DNA from: Valencia hispanica
Taxonomy: Eukaryota; Chordata; Actinopteri; Cyprinodontiformes; Valenciidae
Direction: 5' to 3'
Assembly (NCBI GenBank): GCA_963556495.2
Contig: OY747703.1
Location: forward strand, 33,405,296 to 33,469,295
DNA length: 64,000 nucleotides
The notes beneath the pieces were generated by a model. That model had not been told where the DNA came from. It ran no database searches and saw only the letters and a program-made list of their open reading frames with translations. Shown here piece by piece: positions 1 to 11,263 of this stretch (its first letter is position 1; each line of letters opens with the position of its first letter). The position numbers were made by a program, and so were the translations under genes.

Positions 1-123
1 CGTGTTGTTTAAAGCATAAAAAGCCTAAACTTCTACAGTATTTCCACTGCAGCTTCCTGAGCACAAGTCGAGCTCACTATCAGGATCTGTGTAAAATTAG
101 GTGTGTTAATATTGTAGTTATTC

Positions 124-1635
124 TGTGGACAGAAAACAAATATTTGATATACTGCAGATTTTTCAAGTTTTTCTGTTTACAAAGAGGTCTGTAATTGTCC
201 ACCTAAACATTGAAAGACAGAATCTAAAAACCAAGAAATTCACATTGTTTAATTTTTAAATAATACATTAGAATTTTTTATTGCATTAAATACATATTTA
301 ATCAGAGAATAACCAACAGTAATTCTGGCTCTCATAAACCTGTTAGTTTCTTTAAGAAGCCATCCTACCCTTCACTCATTACCGGTATTAGTTACACCTG
401 TTTTAATTTATTACCTGTGTGTGTCCACAGACAGTCAATCAGACTCCAACCTCTCCACCAAGGGGCAAGACCAAACAGCTGGCTGCGGACACCACAGACT
501 AAGGCTGGGATGGGCTACAGGACCACAGGCAAACATCTTGGTGAGAATGCAACCACTGATGATGCAATTATTGAAACATGTAAGAAACTCAAGATGACTG
601 TCAATCTCCCACAGACTGGGAATCAACGCAAGATTTCAAATTGTGGAGAGTCAATGATCATGAGAAGGGTAAGGGATTAGCCAGGAACTATACAGGAGGA
701 CCTGGTCAATGACCTTAAGAGAACTGGGATCACGGTCTCAGAGGTTCCCACAGTAACGCACTACCCCTGTCATGGATGAAAATCCTACAGCATGGGCAAG
801 CTCCCCCTGATCAAGCTAACACAAGTCCAGGGTCATCTAAAGTTTGCCAATGAACATCTGGATTATCCAGAGGAGGCATGGGAGATGGTCATGTGGTCAG
901 ATGAGACCAACAAATAACTTTTTTGGTATAAATTCCACTTCCGTGTTTGGAGGAAGAAGAAAGACCCCAAGAACACCATCTACACCGTGAAGCATAAGGG
1001 TGGAAACATCATGATTTAGGGATGCTTTTCTGCAAAGAGGACAGGATGACTGCAGCATATTAAGGAGAGGATGGGTGGGACCATGCATTGCACGATTTTG
1101 GGCAAAGGCCTCCTTCCCTCAGTAGGAGCATTTAAGATCCTGGTTGGGTCTTCCAACGTGACAATTACCTGAAAAGAACACCATGAGGGCAATTAAGGAG
1201 TGGCTCTGTCAGAAGCATTTCATGGTCCTGGAATGACCTAGCCAGGCTCCAGACCTGAAGCCAATAGAAAATATCTGTAGGGAGCTGAAACTCCATGTTG
1301 ACCAATGACAGCCTAGAAAACCTGAAAAATGTGAAGATCTGTATGGAGGAGTGGGTCAAAATCCTTGAAACGATGTGGCCAAACCTGGTCAGGAACTACA
1401 GGAAGTGTCTGACCTCTGTAACTGTAAACAAAGGTTTCTGTACCAAGTATTAAGTTATTTTTTTCTATTGCATCAAATACTTATTTCATGTAATAAAATG
1501 CAACTTATTTTAAAATAATACAATGTGATTTAATCTTTTGGTTCTGTCTGTCTTTCTCTCCGTTTGTTGAGGTGTACCTAACAATGAAAAGTACAGACCT
1601 CTCAGCGGTGTATCAAATACTTTTTTTCCCCCACT
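124..1635 (+). mobile_element. Decayed Tc1-like transposon
   Basis: The right end (about 1570-1635) and the left end (about 124-210) share inverted Tc1-type terminal sequence: a run like TATTTGATACACCGC and an 'agaggtctgta' block. Between them lies a + strand transposase relic. The piece at 417-680 still reads as the N-terminal helix-turn-helix region, and a 'GTCAGATGAGACCAA' block near 895 marks the first catalytic Asp region. The frame is broken many times by stops and shifts, and I see no usable DDE triad. This is a dead copy; the ends are approximate. Confidence 0.75.
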
Positions 1636-2079
1636 GAATGTACTCTGAAAAGAAGCATTTTCAAACTTTGAATTACAGGGCGGCAAAAAACTATTTGCTT
1701 TCTTAAAGATTTCTTCTGTTCTTGCTTTTTTTTTGTGTGGTCACATTGAAATGTTTCAGATCACCAAACAAGTTTTTTTTTAATCAAACCCAAGTAGTTC
1801 TGAATTATTCTATTAAAGGAAAAAGGTTTCTAAATCACGTAGCCCAATGTGAAAGTTTATCTGGCACGGTCACTTGGAAAAGAAACACAAAAAGATTTAT
1901 AATTGCATCCAAAACAAGTGTGTAATTTGCATGTGTCGTCAGTGGGGAGTGAGTGCCCCCCTGTGTTGGTACAGCGTAAGCACTGTAAGAAAATAATGGG
2001 CACATTATTTTGGTGTCTAAGTTGTAGATTTCTATTCATATTCCTTTATTTTGTAACAAGAAAACTTGCTTGAAGCTGT
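1636..2079. other. Intergenic, no feature recognised
   Basis: This AT-rich stretch lies between two Tc1 relics. It has short T-runs near 1725 and 1770. The short open frames here have no family resemblance and look like chance. Confidence 0.5.
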
Positions 2080-2455
2080 AAAAGACCGGGGAGGATGTTC
2101 CCTTTCCAGTAGAACAACAATCCTAAACATACAGCCGTAGAATTGTTTAGATCAAGGCATATTCATGTGTTAGATTAGCCTGGCCAATGTCCAGACCTAA
2201 ATCCTAGACCTATTTATATCCTAGATTTATATGTACTAATGCTTTTCATCTCATCTAACTGACATTGAGCTAAGAAGAAGGATTGATTTGATTTAGGGGT
2301 GGCCTATTACAACTGCACACCATACTTTTCAGATTTCTATAAAAACAATATGCACACATTTAAAGTCTAAATAAAATACGTTGAAGTTTATTGTTGTAAG
2401 GTGACAACAGAAAAAGGGACTTTTACAAGGCACACAAGTGTCAAGAAATGAAGGA
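2080..2455 (+). mobile_element. Tc1-like transposon, 3' fragment
   Basis: This matches the end of a different Tc1 subfamily: an 'aacaacaatcctaaacatacagc' region corresponding to the DN(D/P)PKHTA block, then 'ggccaatgtccagacctaaatcc' corresponding to SPDLNPIE, then a terminal-repeat zone ending near 2455. The 5' part is missing and the frame is broken. The intact transposon at 2499 lies just downstream. Confidence 0.7.
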
Positions 2456-2498
2456 TGGCTTTGCATAGAGCTCTAGCATAAAAATATGCAGAAATCTA

Positions 2499-2781
2499 CA
2501 CTCAACAAAAACTTAAACGCAACACCTTTGTTTCTGCTCCCATTTTTCATGAGATGGACTTAAAGATCTAAAATTTATTCCAGATACACAATATTACCAT
2601 TTCTCTCTAACATTGTTCACAAATCAGTCTAAATGTGTGATAGTGAGCACTTCTGCTTTGCTGAGATAATCCATCCCACCTCACAGGTGTGCCACATCAA
2701 GATGCTGATCTGACATCATGATTAGTGCACAGGTGTACCTTATACTGCCCACAATAAAAGGCCACCCTGGAATGTGCAGTT
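2499..2781 (+). repeat. Left terminal inverted repeat
   Basis: This arm of about 283 bp is the inverse of 3847-4129. The outer tip is CACTCAACAAAA, and the inner end stops at ...GTGCAGTT just before the transposase start. The preceding TA is the target duplication. Confidence 0.92.
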
Positions 2782-2796
2782 TTGTCTCACAGCAAA

Positions 2797-3810
2797 ATGC
2801 CACAGATGCCACAAGCATTGAGGGAGCGTGCAATTGGCATGCTGACAGCAGGAATGCCAACCAGATCTGTTGCTCGTGCATTGAATGTTCATTTCTCCAC
2901 CATAAGCCGTCTCCAAAGGCGTTTCAGAGAACATGGCAGAACATCCAACCGGCCTCACAACCGCAGACCACGTGTAACCACACCAGCCCAGGACCTCCAC
3001 ATCCAGCAGGTTCACCTCCAAGATCGTCTGAGACCAGCCACTCAAACAGCTGCTGAAACAATTGGTTTGCATAACCAAACAATTTCTGCACAAACTGTCA
3101 GAAACCGTCTCAGGGAAGCTCAACTGCATGCTCGTCGTCCTCATCGGGGTCTTGACTTGACTCCAGCTCTTTGCCATAACAGACTTGAGTGGGCAAATGC
3201 TCACATTCGATGGCGTCTGGCATGTTGGAGAGGTGTTCTCTTCACGGATGAATCTCGGTTTACATTGTTCAGGGCAGATGGCAGACAGCGTGTGTGGCGT
3301 CGTGTGGGTGAGCGCTTTGCTGATGTCAATGTTGTGGATCGAGTGGCCCATGGTAGTGGTGGGGTTATGGTATGGGCAGGCATCTGTTATGGACGAAGAA
3401 CACAGGTGCATTTTATTGATGGCATTTTGAATGCACAGAGATACCGTGATGAGATCCTGAGGCCCATTGTTGTGCCATACATCCATGAACATCACCTCAT
3501 GTTTCAGCAAGATAATGCATGGCCCCATGTTGCAAGGATCTGTACACAATTCTTGGAAGCTGAAAATGTCCCAGTTCTTGCATGGCCAGCATACTCACTG
3601 GACATGTCACCCATTGAGCATGTTTGGGATGTTCTTGACCGGCGTATTAGACAGCGTGTACCAGTTCCCACTAATATCCAACAACTTCGCACAGCCATTC
3701 AAGAGGGGTGGACCAACATTCCACAGGCCACAATTGACAATCTGATAAACTCTATGCGAAGAAGATGTGTTGCACTGCATGAGGCAAATGGTGGTCACAC
3801 CAGATACTGA
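2797..3810 (+). CDS. Tc1-like transposase, full length
   Basis: The product is a 337-residue DDE transposase that would cut and paste its own element through the flanking inverted repeats. I chose the first ATG (2797); a second Met follows three residues later. Residues about 1-115 form the bipartite helix-turn-helix DNA-binding part (MLTAGMPTRSVARALNV, then a second helical repeat ending QTVRNRLREA). The catalytic core follows: Asp in LFTDESRF (about residue 151), Asp in QQDNAWPH (about 239) and Glu in SPIEHVWD (about 274), which gives the DD34E spacing of Tc1. GGVMVWAG is the glycine-rich block. The length is normal for the family (about 340). Two oddities: DNAWPH where relatives usually have DNARPH, and YSLDMSP where YSPDMSP is usual. 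The triad is intact, so activity is possible but these changes may weaken it. Confidence 0.93.
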   Translation: MPQMPQALRERAIGMLTAGMPTRSVARALNVHFSTISRLQRRFREHGRTSNRPHNRRPRVTTPAQDLHIQQVHLQDRLRPATQTAAETIGLHNQTISAQTVRNRLREAQLHARRPHRGLDLTPALCHNRLEWANAHIRWRLACWRGVLFTDESRFTLFRADGRQRVWRRVGERFADVNVVDRVAHGSGGVMVWAGICYGRRTQVHFIDGILNAQRYRDEILRPIVVPYIHEHHLMFQQDNAWPHVARICTQFLEAENVPVLAWPAYSLDMSPIEHVWDVLDRRIRQRVPVPTNIQQLRTAIQEGWTNIPQATIDNLINSMRRRCVALHEANGGHTRY

Positions 3811-3834
3811 CCGGTTCTGAGTCCCCAGACCCCC

Positions 3835-3840
3835 AATAAA
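3835..3840 (+). terminator. Polyadenylation signal of the transposase
   Basis: AATAAA lies 24 bp after the transposase stop and just before the right terminal repeat. This is the usual place in compact Tc1 elements. Confidence 0.6.
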
Positions 3841-3846
3841 GCAAAG

Positions 3847-4129
3847 AACTGCACATTCCAGGGTGGCCTTTTATTGTGGGCAGTATAAGGTACACCTGTG
3901 CACTAATCATGATGTCAGATCAGCATCTTGATGTGGCACACCTGTGAGGTGGGATGGATTATCTCAGCAAAGCAGAAGTGCTCACTATCACACATTTAGA
4001 CTGATTTGTGAACAATGTTTGAGAGAAATGGTAATATTGTGTATCTGGAATGAATTTTAGATCTTTAAGTCCATCTCATGAAAAATGGGAGCAGAAACAA
4101 AGGTGTTGCGTTTATAATTTTGTTGAGTG
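3847..4129 (-). repeat. Right terminal inverted repeat
   Basis: This arm is the inverse of 2499-2781 and ends TTTTGTTGAGTG before the TA at 4130-4131. Scattered single-base differences from the left arm are visible. Confidence 0.92.
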
Positions 4130-4131
4130 TA

Positions 4132-5544
4132 AGTTTTAAACCTCTGAATCCATTTGTGTTTTTATCACCAATGTCAGCACTGCTGTTGCCTATTTTGGGT
4201 TTTAAATGCAGACCACAAAATCATATATCAGGGTTTTAGAATGAACTTCCTTTAAAAAAAAAGAGAAGCAGCAACCTGAGAGCTCCTCTGTGTCTTGTTT
4301 TCTTAACTTTGTTTCACATGTGGGACGCAATAAACTATGCTCTGCTTTGTTGCAGCAAGGAAAATTAAAGCAAAGTGTAACAAATAAATTTACAAGTAGG
4401 AAAATAACTCATAACATTACAGTGTACAACACCTGGTTTTAACTACAGAGGAGCTGAAGCCAAAAGACTTCTCCTAGTGATCTGAGAGCACTTTTTTTCT
4501 ACCTTTCTGTCAATTTCATTTACCCTGTGCCCTATCATCTCGTTGCCCTGTAAGGTAGAACAGCACATTTGTAATGGCAAACCAAATCACTTGTTTCACC
4601 ACCTTTTGTACCCTCCTTAATTGCCAGTATGCACTTAAGCCACCACCGCACTATAAAAACTAAATCTTTTAAAAGGATCCCTGAGTCCAGTTTTAAAACT
4701 ACTCCCCTGTCAAAGCACATGCCAAGGATGTCCCCGGTAAATTCCCCTTTTGCGTTTTGAACTTCAACGTGCCGACCACAACCCGGTGTGCAGCCTTTAC
4801 ATCTGGTCTTGCATCACATTTTATTATCTCCATTGTTTCCCCCCTTTATGTTCTTGTAGTTTTTCAACTCTCAGCAAAAAATGTAGCCATAAAACACAAA
4901 AGAAACTCCACAAAAATACTTTGTTCAAGTCACAAGCATCTTATGTTACTTCACATGGCCACGGAGACCCTTTTAAAACAACTTGCATCACAAGACTAAA
5001 ATCTGAATATGATCGAATTATGTGAAGAAATACCAATGTTTCTGTTGTCTCATCAGTTTAATTTAATTTGGGAAAACATGCCCATTATTGTATTTTACGC
5101 CTGCAACATATTACAAAAACAGCTGAGATAGGATAAATTTAGGGTTGGCACGAGAGCAAAGAGAACTTTCTAACAAAAGAAACCTACAGGTGATTTTAAT
5201 AACAACTTGGAGCAAAAGCAGGGCTCACAAAAGCTGTCTTTTTAAAGGAGTCGGAGTGTATTTTCCCCTAAAAGCTGCATAGTATCATTGACAGATTTAT
5301 GTGGTCAGGTGGATCAGTTTTCCAAAGCTTTTTTGGTGTGCTCCAGTCTATATAAAAAAAACAACAATCCAGACTGTTTTTAGCACGATTTAGGGTTGAA
5401 TCAGTGCTTCTGGCAAAGTTCATTTCCACCTCTGTGATGGAAGCACTAATGTAGAAATTGAGTACACTGTGATGGTTTGTTAAGGGTGATACACTGCATA
5501 AGTTTTCTGCCACACAGTGTTTTGCATGCAAAAAAACAAAAACA
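4132..5544. other. Intergenic, no feature recognised
   Basis: This is AT-rich unique-looking sequence with short A-runs (for example near 4251 and 5530). No open frame shows a known domain, and I recognise no repeat. Confidence 0.5.
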
Positions 5545-6245
5545 AAACAAACAACAACTTTGGTCTCTAGACACCTTTTTCATCCAGTTTATTGTGTCCC
5601 CTACATGGCTTGTGGCAAACAAGACCTCCTATGGCTTTGTATTAACAATGGCTCTTTTCCCCCTACTTCTCCACAAAGGCCAAATCTGTGGATTCAACAA
5701 ATCGGCTCCTCCAGAGTCACTAGTGTACTCTTGGCTGCATCCTTCATCAATGCTCTCCTCGCTTGGCCAATCCTCTTTAGGTGGATGGCCATGTCTTGCC
5801 ATCCTCTTTTCTTTTCGGGATGATGGTTTTAGTGTTGCTCTGTGGAGATGTTCAACATGGAATTTTGTTGTGTAACCTAACCCTACATTAAACTTCTCTC
5901 TCAACTTTCCCCTTGACCTATCAGTTGGGTCCCTCATGATGCCATTTGTTCACACGCATCTTTGAACAAACTCCTGAGGCCATTACAAAACAGCTGTGGA
6001 TTACATACCTGCATTTGGACCCCAAATTAGATAACTTCTGAAGGCAACTGGTTGCAATGAATTTTATTGAGGGAAAACAGAGGAAAGGTAGGGCTGAACA
6101 GATATGCACACTACACTTCAGCACTCCAGACCTTTTATTTTACTTCCACTTCACAATTATGCACAACTACGTTTCACATAAAACCCCAACAAAATACATT
6201 GAGGTTTGTGGTTAGAACACAATAACATTTTAAAAAGTTTAAGGT
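5545..6245 (-). mobile_element. Tc1-like transposon, 5' fragment (minus strand)
   Basis: Read on the minus strand, this is the terminal repeat (near 6130-6245, with 'ttcacaattatgcacaacta'), the 5' leader and the N-terminal helix-turn-helix region of a Tc1 transposase, with a 'ggtggatggccatgtcttgcc' block near 5780. The catalytic half is missing and the frame is broken. It belongs to the same subfamily as the fragments at 2080-2455 and 17937-19085. Confidence 0.75.
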
Positions 6246-7513
6246 ACGCAGATAATTTAACAAGTCACTTAATCTGCAAACAGCCAAGCCACTGTTAATC
6301 TAAAAGAAACACATCCTTTGTCCACTAGCCCCCACCCCTCATAAATGCCACAGAATGAAATGGGGGCCTACTATCTACCTATTGGGTTAGTTCACTGTTT
6401 TAATAGTTAGTCCTCTTAAGAAAAGAGTTTACCAAAAACCCAACAGATGCTTTCCCAGTGACGCAAGACTCAACAAGAGCGAGATTGGCCATGGTGTAGA
6501 ATGACTTGTATAAACAAACACACAATCACTGCTATCGATAAAGCAACCCTCACCTCTAGGAGAATTGAGTAACAAGCCATGCTGCAGTGCCCACCTGAGT
6601 GGTGCCTTGTGAAGATTTGGCTGCTGCCCATGGCCTGTCTATGGCAACCAGCCACCAGCTTGGAAAAAAAGCAGAAAGAACGTACGCTCACAAAAGCATT
6701 ACAATGCATGCTGGGTTTCCATGGCAAAATGAAAGCAAAGGAACACAAGAAAAAAAAGAGTGAGATGTCGACCAATAAAAGCCATTAAAAGCTGGGTGGA
6801 GGGCATACATGCTCACACTGGCAAACAAGAACAAAGTACAGTCTTTCATGATCAGAAACATACATGTATGATACACTTTCCCTGCTGTGCAGTGTTATTT
6901 AAACAGAATCTTGAAAGGTGGGGGGCTTTCTGGACTGGTGGGGGCAGGGCAGGATCAGGAAGAGTGGTGTTTGAGTGTCCCTTTGCCTTTTATAGCTGCC
7001 CACCTCAGTTAGCAGCAAGTGGGAGAAAAGGAGATCTGGGAGCTGACATAATGAAGCAGGGAGTGGAGGGGGGAGTCCATAAAAAACACACACCGAGACC
7101 TTGTTGAGGGAGCAGAGGTTGTTTTTTTGGCTGAACAATAATTAGCCCCAGAGACATGTACGTGGATTTTCTACATTTGGGGTTGACTGAAATAGAGAGC
7201 CCCTGATGGGTTGCTGCTTCTTTACAGAACCAAATGTATTATCTTGCAGACTGCAAATCAATACAAGAGACTGCCTATCACGTAAAATACACCAGATCTG
7301 AGTGGATATTGAGTGAGAGCAAATGGGAAGGCGATTCAGCTGTTTTTCTCCATGCAATCAGGACTCAGAGAGGACAAGCGAGGGGGAGTGTGCACAAGTT
7401 TGCAGGTCTGAGAGTGTGAAAAAGCTTTGGAGAGACAGAGGGAGGCAGAGGAGAGAGCTTCAGCCTGGCTTTTCTCTGCTGCGTCTGGAGAGAGAGGCGT
7501 GTCCATGGACCAG
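6246..7513. other. igfbp4 upstream region
   Basis: There is no recognisable coding frame or repeat here. The sequence becomes less AT-rich toward 7400-7510, with purine-rich GAGAGA tracts just before the proposed igfbp4 TATA box. This is where proximal regulatory sites would be expected, but I cannot name any with confidence. Confidence 0.4.
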
Positions 7514-7520
7514 TATAAAG
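7514..7520 (+). promoter_or_regulatory. Candidate TATA box of igfbp4
   Basis: TATAAAG lies 523 bp upstream of the igfbp4 ATG, after a purine-rich GAGAGAG stretch, with no intervening splice acceptor needed. A start site would fall near 7545, giving a 5' leader of about 500 bases. This is inferred from position alone, with no transcript evidence. Confidence 0.45.
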
Positions 7521-7618
7521 TCCAAAGAGAGCCGCTCACATTGAGACATTCTCAGAAGACAGTCCTTCGTGTTGCACACTGACAAGAAGAAGAAACTGTG
7601 GCGTTGATTCTGTTTTTG

Positions 7619-7720
7619 ATGACCAGCTCTGCATTTGGACACTTGTTGACCAGGTCTTTTTTGGCATTTCCTCAAAAGGTGGATGATACTCTCCTGAAGA
7701 AACATCTTGTGTATCCTTAG
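7619..7720 (+). promoter_or_regulatory. Upstream open reading frame in the igfbp4 leader
   Basis: If transcription starts near 7545, the leader contains an ATG at 7619 followed by 33 sense codons and a TAG at 7718-7720, ending 322 bp before the main start. A short upstream frame of this kind can lower translation of the main frame. The peptide shows no family resemblance. Confidence 0.3.
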
Positions 7721-8042
7721 ACTTCAACTAAAATATAGTTGTTGTTTTTTATTACCACAACATTCTCTAGCTGATAAAAGGCAAGCTTCAGTTTCTGCAC
7801 TGTGAAACTGAACCAGAGGAGCAGAGAGGCGATACAGCCGAGGTATTGTGTCCTTGCAGTTGAAACATTAACCGGCTGAAATATCAAAAGATTCCTGGAC
7901 AAAGTGTTCTTCTAAAACCTTTTTTTCTGTCTAAACTCTGCTGTTTGAGAGAAAAGTAATCAAAAAGCAAGACAAGGGAGGGGTGAACCTGAGAGGATCC
8001 TTGACAAAGGGCAAAGGATTACGTGCAGGTGTCTGAGCTGTC

Positions 8043-8394
8043 ATGGTGCGAGGACGTGGCGTGGCTCCAACCTGCTGGGGCCTGTGGACATTTGGCGCCC
8101 TGTCACTGGTAGCGCTGTGCTTGTCGGACCAGGCCATCCGCTGTCCAGTGTGCTCTGAAGAGAGGCTGGCCAGCTGCCGTCTGCCCGAGGGCTGCGAGGA
8201 AACGGTGCGCGAGCCTGGCTGTGGCTGCTGCCCCACCTGCGCTCTTCCTAAAGGGGCACACTGTGGTGTGTACTCACCCCGATGTGGCACTGGCCTCCGA
8301 TGCTACCCACCACGGGGGGTGGAGAGGCCTCTGCACTCCCTGATGCATGGCCAGGGCATCTGCACGGAAGAAAGGGAGGTGGAGGAGAACTCAG
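8043..8394 (+). CDS. igfbp4: igfbp4 coding exon 1
   Basis: This exon encodes residues 1-117: the signal peptide and the whole N-terminal IGF-binding domain with twelve cysteines, including GCGCCPTC. It ends ...AACTCAG before the donor GTAAGA, leaving phase 1. The ATG at 8043 is the first that gives a signal peptide in this frame. Confidence 0.95.
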
Positions 8395-11217
8395 GTAAGA
8401 GCAAACAGATCTGAGTGTACATCCTTTCAGCCGCTGCCATTCAGACTCATGACAGCAAGCTTTTCAGGAAATGTCCACTTTTCAACCCGTCAGTCCCAGT
8501 TGACCAGGTCAAATTCCTGTTTCTTTGCTCACTTGGCCTTACCTGACCTGGGGAGTGGTCGTGACAAGGTCCTGCGTGTTCAACCTAATCTCGGCTAAGC
8601 CGTGAAGCAGAGCATGCTTCCTGTCAGCCAAGCTCATACAGTCCCTCTGCTGTCTCCTGGTTGCTCGCTGTGTAAGGGGCCTCGCTGTGCAGCGCAGGCT
8701 TAAGACATGCGGTGTTGACCGGGGCAGGCATCGTGTGTAAGAAGTTATGCCGTACCTGTTTCAATGAAAGAGTGGATTAAAAAGAGATCCTGCAGGGAGC
8801 TGTCACGTGCAGGCAGGGATGTACACCACAGTGCCGGTGTAAATGTAAGTCCATGTGTGTGCCTTTGTAATAGGAGGAGGTAATAAAAGCTGCTGTATGA
8901 AATGACTGTAATGGAGTGAGGCCAGTCTGAGGCTATTAGCACTCTCTGCAATCAGTAATTCACTTGGTCCTCTTTCATGGATATCCCCCTTTCTCATGTT
9001 CCTGCTGCTGCAGATTTCTAACAATTCTTCTTCTCCTGATGTCTCTATCAGCCTCTTCTGGTCCTCAGGGCCTCTTTTTATTTCCCTCCTCTCTTTGTTA
9101 TAGCATTCCTCTGAAAAAGAAAAAAAGTCTGCTTCCAGTTTCACACAGTAGGAGGGCTATTACTGGATGTTTTATTAGCATAACTTCTTTCTGCAGATGA
9201 CATGAACTATTTGTGTCCTTTAGGAAAATCAGATAGTTCTTATGTATTGAAGATCTGTTAGCGATTACATTTCTTATTTATTATCCACAATATGGTTTGC
9301 AATTCTTCCCGCTGAGCTCAAGCTCCCAGATCATTACTGGTCTCTGAGAACACCAGGGAAGTGGATGAGCCTCAGCCAATAGAAAGCTCCCAGGAGGTGC
9401 ATCCTAACTGCAGCATCTGCTCCCCCTGACCCAATCCACCCCGCCTCCTGTGCGCCCCGACAAGCCTTCGAGCGCATCGCCTACTGCCTCCAGCTTCTTC
9501 ATGAGGATGAGCTCATCGGCACCCTGGCTGCCAGAGCTGAAATTAGACCCTTCTGCTCTCTCTGTGGATGGCCGGTATAGGTTAACATGACTGCATGAAG
9601 TAAGAATGAAGAAGGAAGCTGATTTTTGGAGTTTGATAAAAAAAGAAAAAAGAAAACAAGCAGCCGTCTCCATTTGTCTCGGCTTTCATCTGTCCACGCC
9701 CGAGTGCTGCTGCCATTGATGTTGCGCTGACCATTAAGCTGCCCTGAATATAGGCTGCAACGAACCAACGGGGGAGTCCTGCCTGTTCTTTTTTTTTTCC
9801 TTTTTCTGAGAATGAAAGCTTTTGGAAACTTTTGTTTTTTGGGTGTTCAGTAATCTGAGTGTTGCGCCCCCCCCTCCCCTCCCTCCAAGGAGTCTGTCAT
9901 AACAAAGAGGTGCAGTTTCCCCATAAAGTAAATCAGTTCTGCCCAGGCTTTCTCTGATCCAGTGAATATGAGGAGAAACAATCAGAAAAAGGGGAAGTGG
10001 AGAAAGGCAACTTAATTCACAGGCAGTAGATTTCCTTTGTGGCGCATTCACTGCATTTATGCATTATTAAACAAGGGGGTGCATCTCCTGAACACATGCC
10101 CCACTCCTAGCAACAGTGAACATGCAAGATAAAAATAGAAGAGGGTTTTTAAAAACCAAGAGGATTCATAATAAAAGGAGCTTGGATGGAGCTAGGCACA
10201 TCTTTGCTGGAAGGATGTTCAGGGTGGTTGTAACAGCCCTGCTTGAAAGAAGGTTTTTAATACTAATTTTTGTCATGTAATTTCACTGCAAACTCAAAAA
10301 CTACAAGGAAAACTAATGGATCCAACAGGAATCTTAACAAGCATATTTATTGTCTATAACGTCTCTTTTTCTATATCAACAACCGGTGCTCTACTATTTC
10401 TCACGTTAAATTCAAAGGCTGATTGAGCGTTTTTTCTTAGAAACACTCTGTGTCTTAATACTCAGAATAAATCATCATGCATGTGTTGGCATCCGTCCCT
10501 GCATTCCTGCAGAGAGCAGCCGGGTGTCAGGTATTGGGGTGTTTCTCTCTGGTGGGGAACGCAGATATCATTTACGTACTGCTTCATGCCGAGGTCAGAC
10601 GATGATCATCAATCATCAATCCAACAGGGATTGATGAATAAAGCTGTCAGTTGAGCTGGACTCTGTTTGGCCACACTTAGTTTGCTGTGACGCACACACT
10701 TCATTATAAAAACCACACACTAATCTAGATATTGTGCTTGAGGCTTTCTGGCAGTTTCAAACTAGTTAAAAACCTGAATTAAATTTCCTTAGATTCAGTT
10801 TATTTATAAAGCTTTGGTTTACATCAAATGTAGTGGTAAGGTCCTCTACAGGAAAAATCCAAACCAATTTACTGGTCTTTAGTTACCCTGCATAACACTG
10901 GCCAATAATACTTGATTGCACAAGCATTGGCAAAACCCCCACCTTTTTACAATCTTTTGTGTGGCAACATTTTGGATACTCTGTAGAAAAAATTAATTTT
11001 GATAGATTGTATACCAACTGAAACTTTGATCTGCCTTATAACTTCTTACTGGTACCGAGCTAAAGGCCCAAAGTCTGAAATACTGAGACTGGTCAAATCT
11101 CAATTGAATAATTCTGGACTGGACAAATATTCTTTAAAACTGTTGAATATTCGTGAAACCTTTATCTTGCTTGTGAAAACGCAGAAAGATAATTGTTTCT
11201 GACCACCTTAGAGTTCA

Positions 11218-11263
<46 letters not shown>

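Larger units (their letters stand above)
2499..4129 (+). mobile_element. Complete Tc1-like (DD34E) transposon
   Basis: The element is 1631 bp long with inverted terminal repeats of about 283 bp (2499-2781 and 3847-4129). It starts CACTCAACAAAA and ends TTTTGTTGAGTG. It is flanked by TA on both sides (2497-2498 and 4130-4131), the target duplication expected for Tc1/mariner. It carries one uninterrupted transposase gene (2797-3810) and a polyadenylation signal AATAAA at 3835-3840. The two terminal repeats differ at only a few positions, so the insertion looks young next to the shattered Tc1 copies around it. From memory, it resembles a Tc1 type widespread in teleosts and also reported in lampreys; I could not verify this. 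Confidence 0.95.

Noticed and set aside
2740..3549. Minus-strand open frame of 269 codons
   Set aside because: It runs antisense to the Tc1 transposase and has no domain of its own; it is a shadow of the coding strand.
4750..5025. Open frame of 91 codons
   Set aside because: AT-rich intergenic DNA, no domain, overlapping alternative frame of similar length; a chance frame.
8803..9144. Minus-strand open frame of 113 codons in igfbp4 intron 1
   Set aside because: No domain, no splice context and biased composition; a chance frame.
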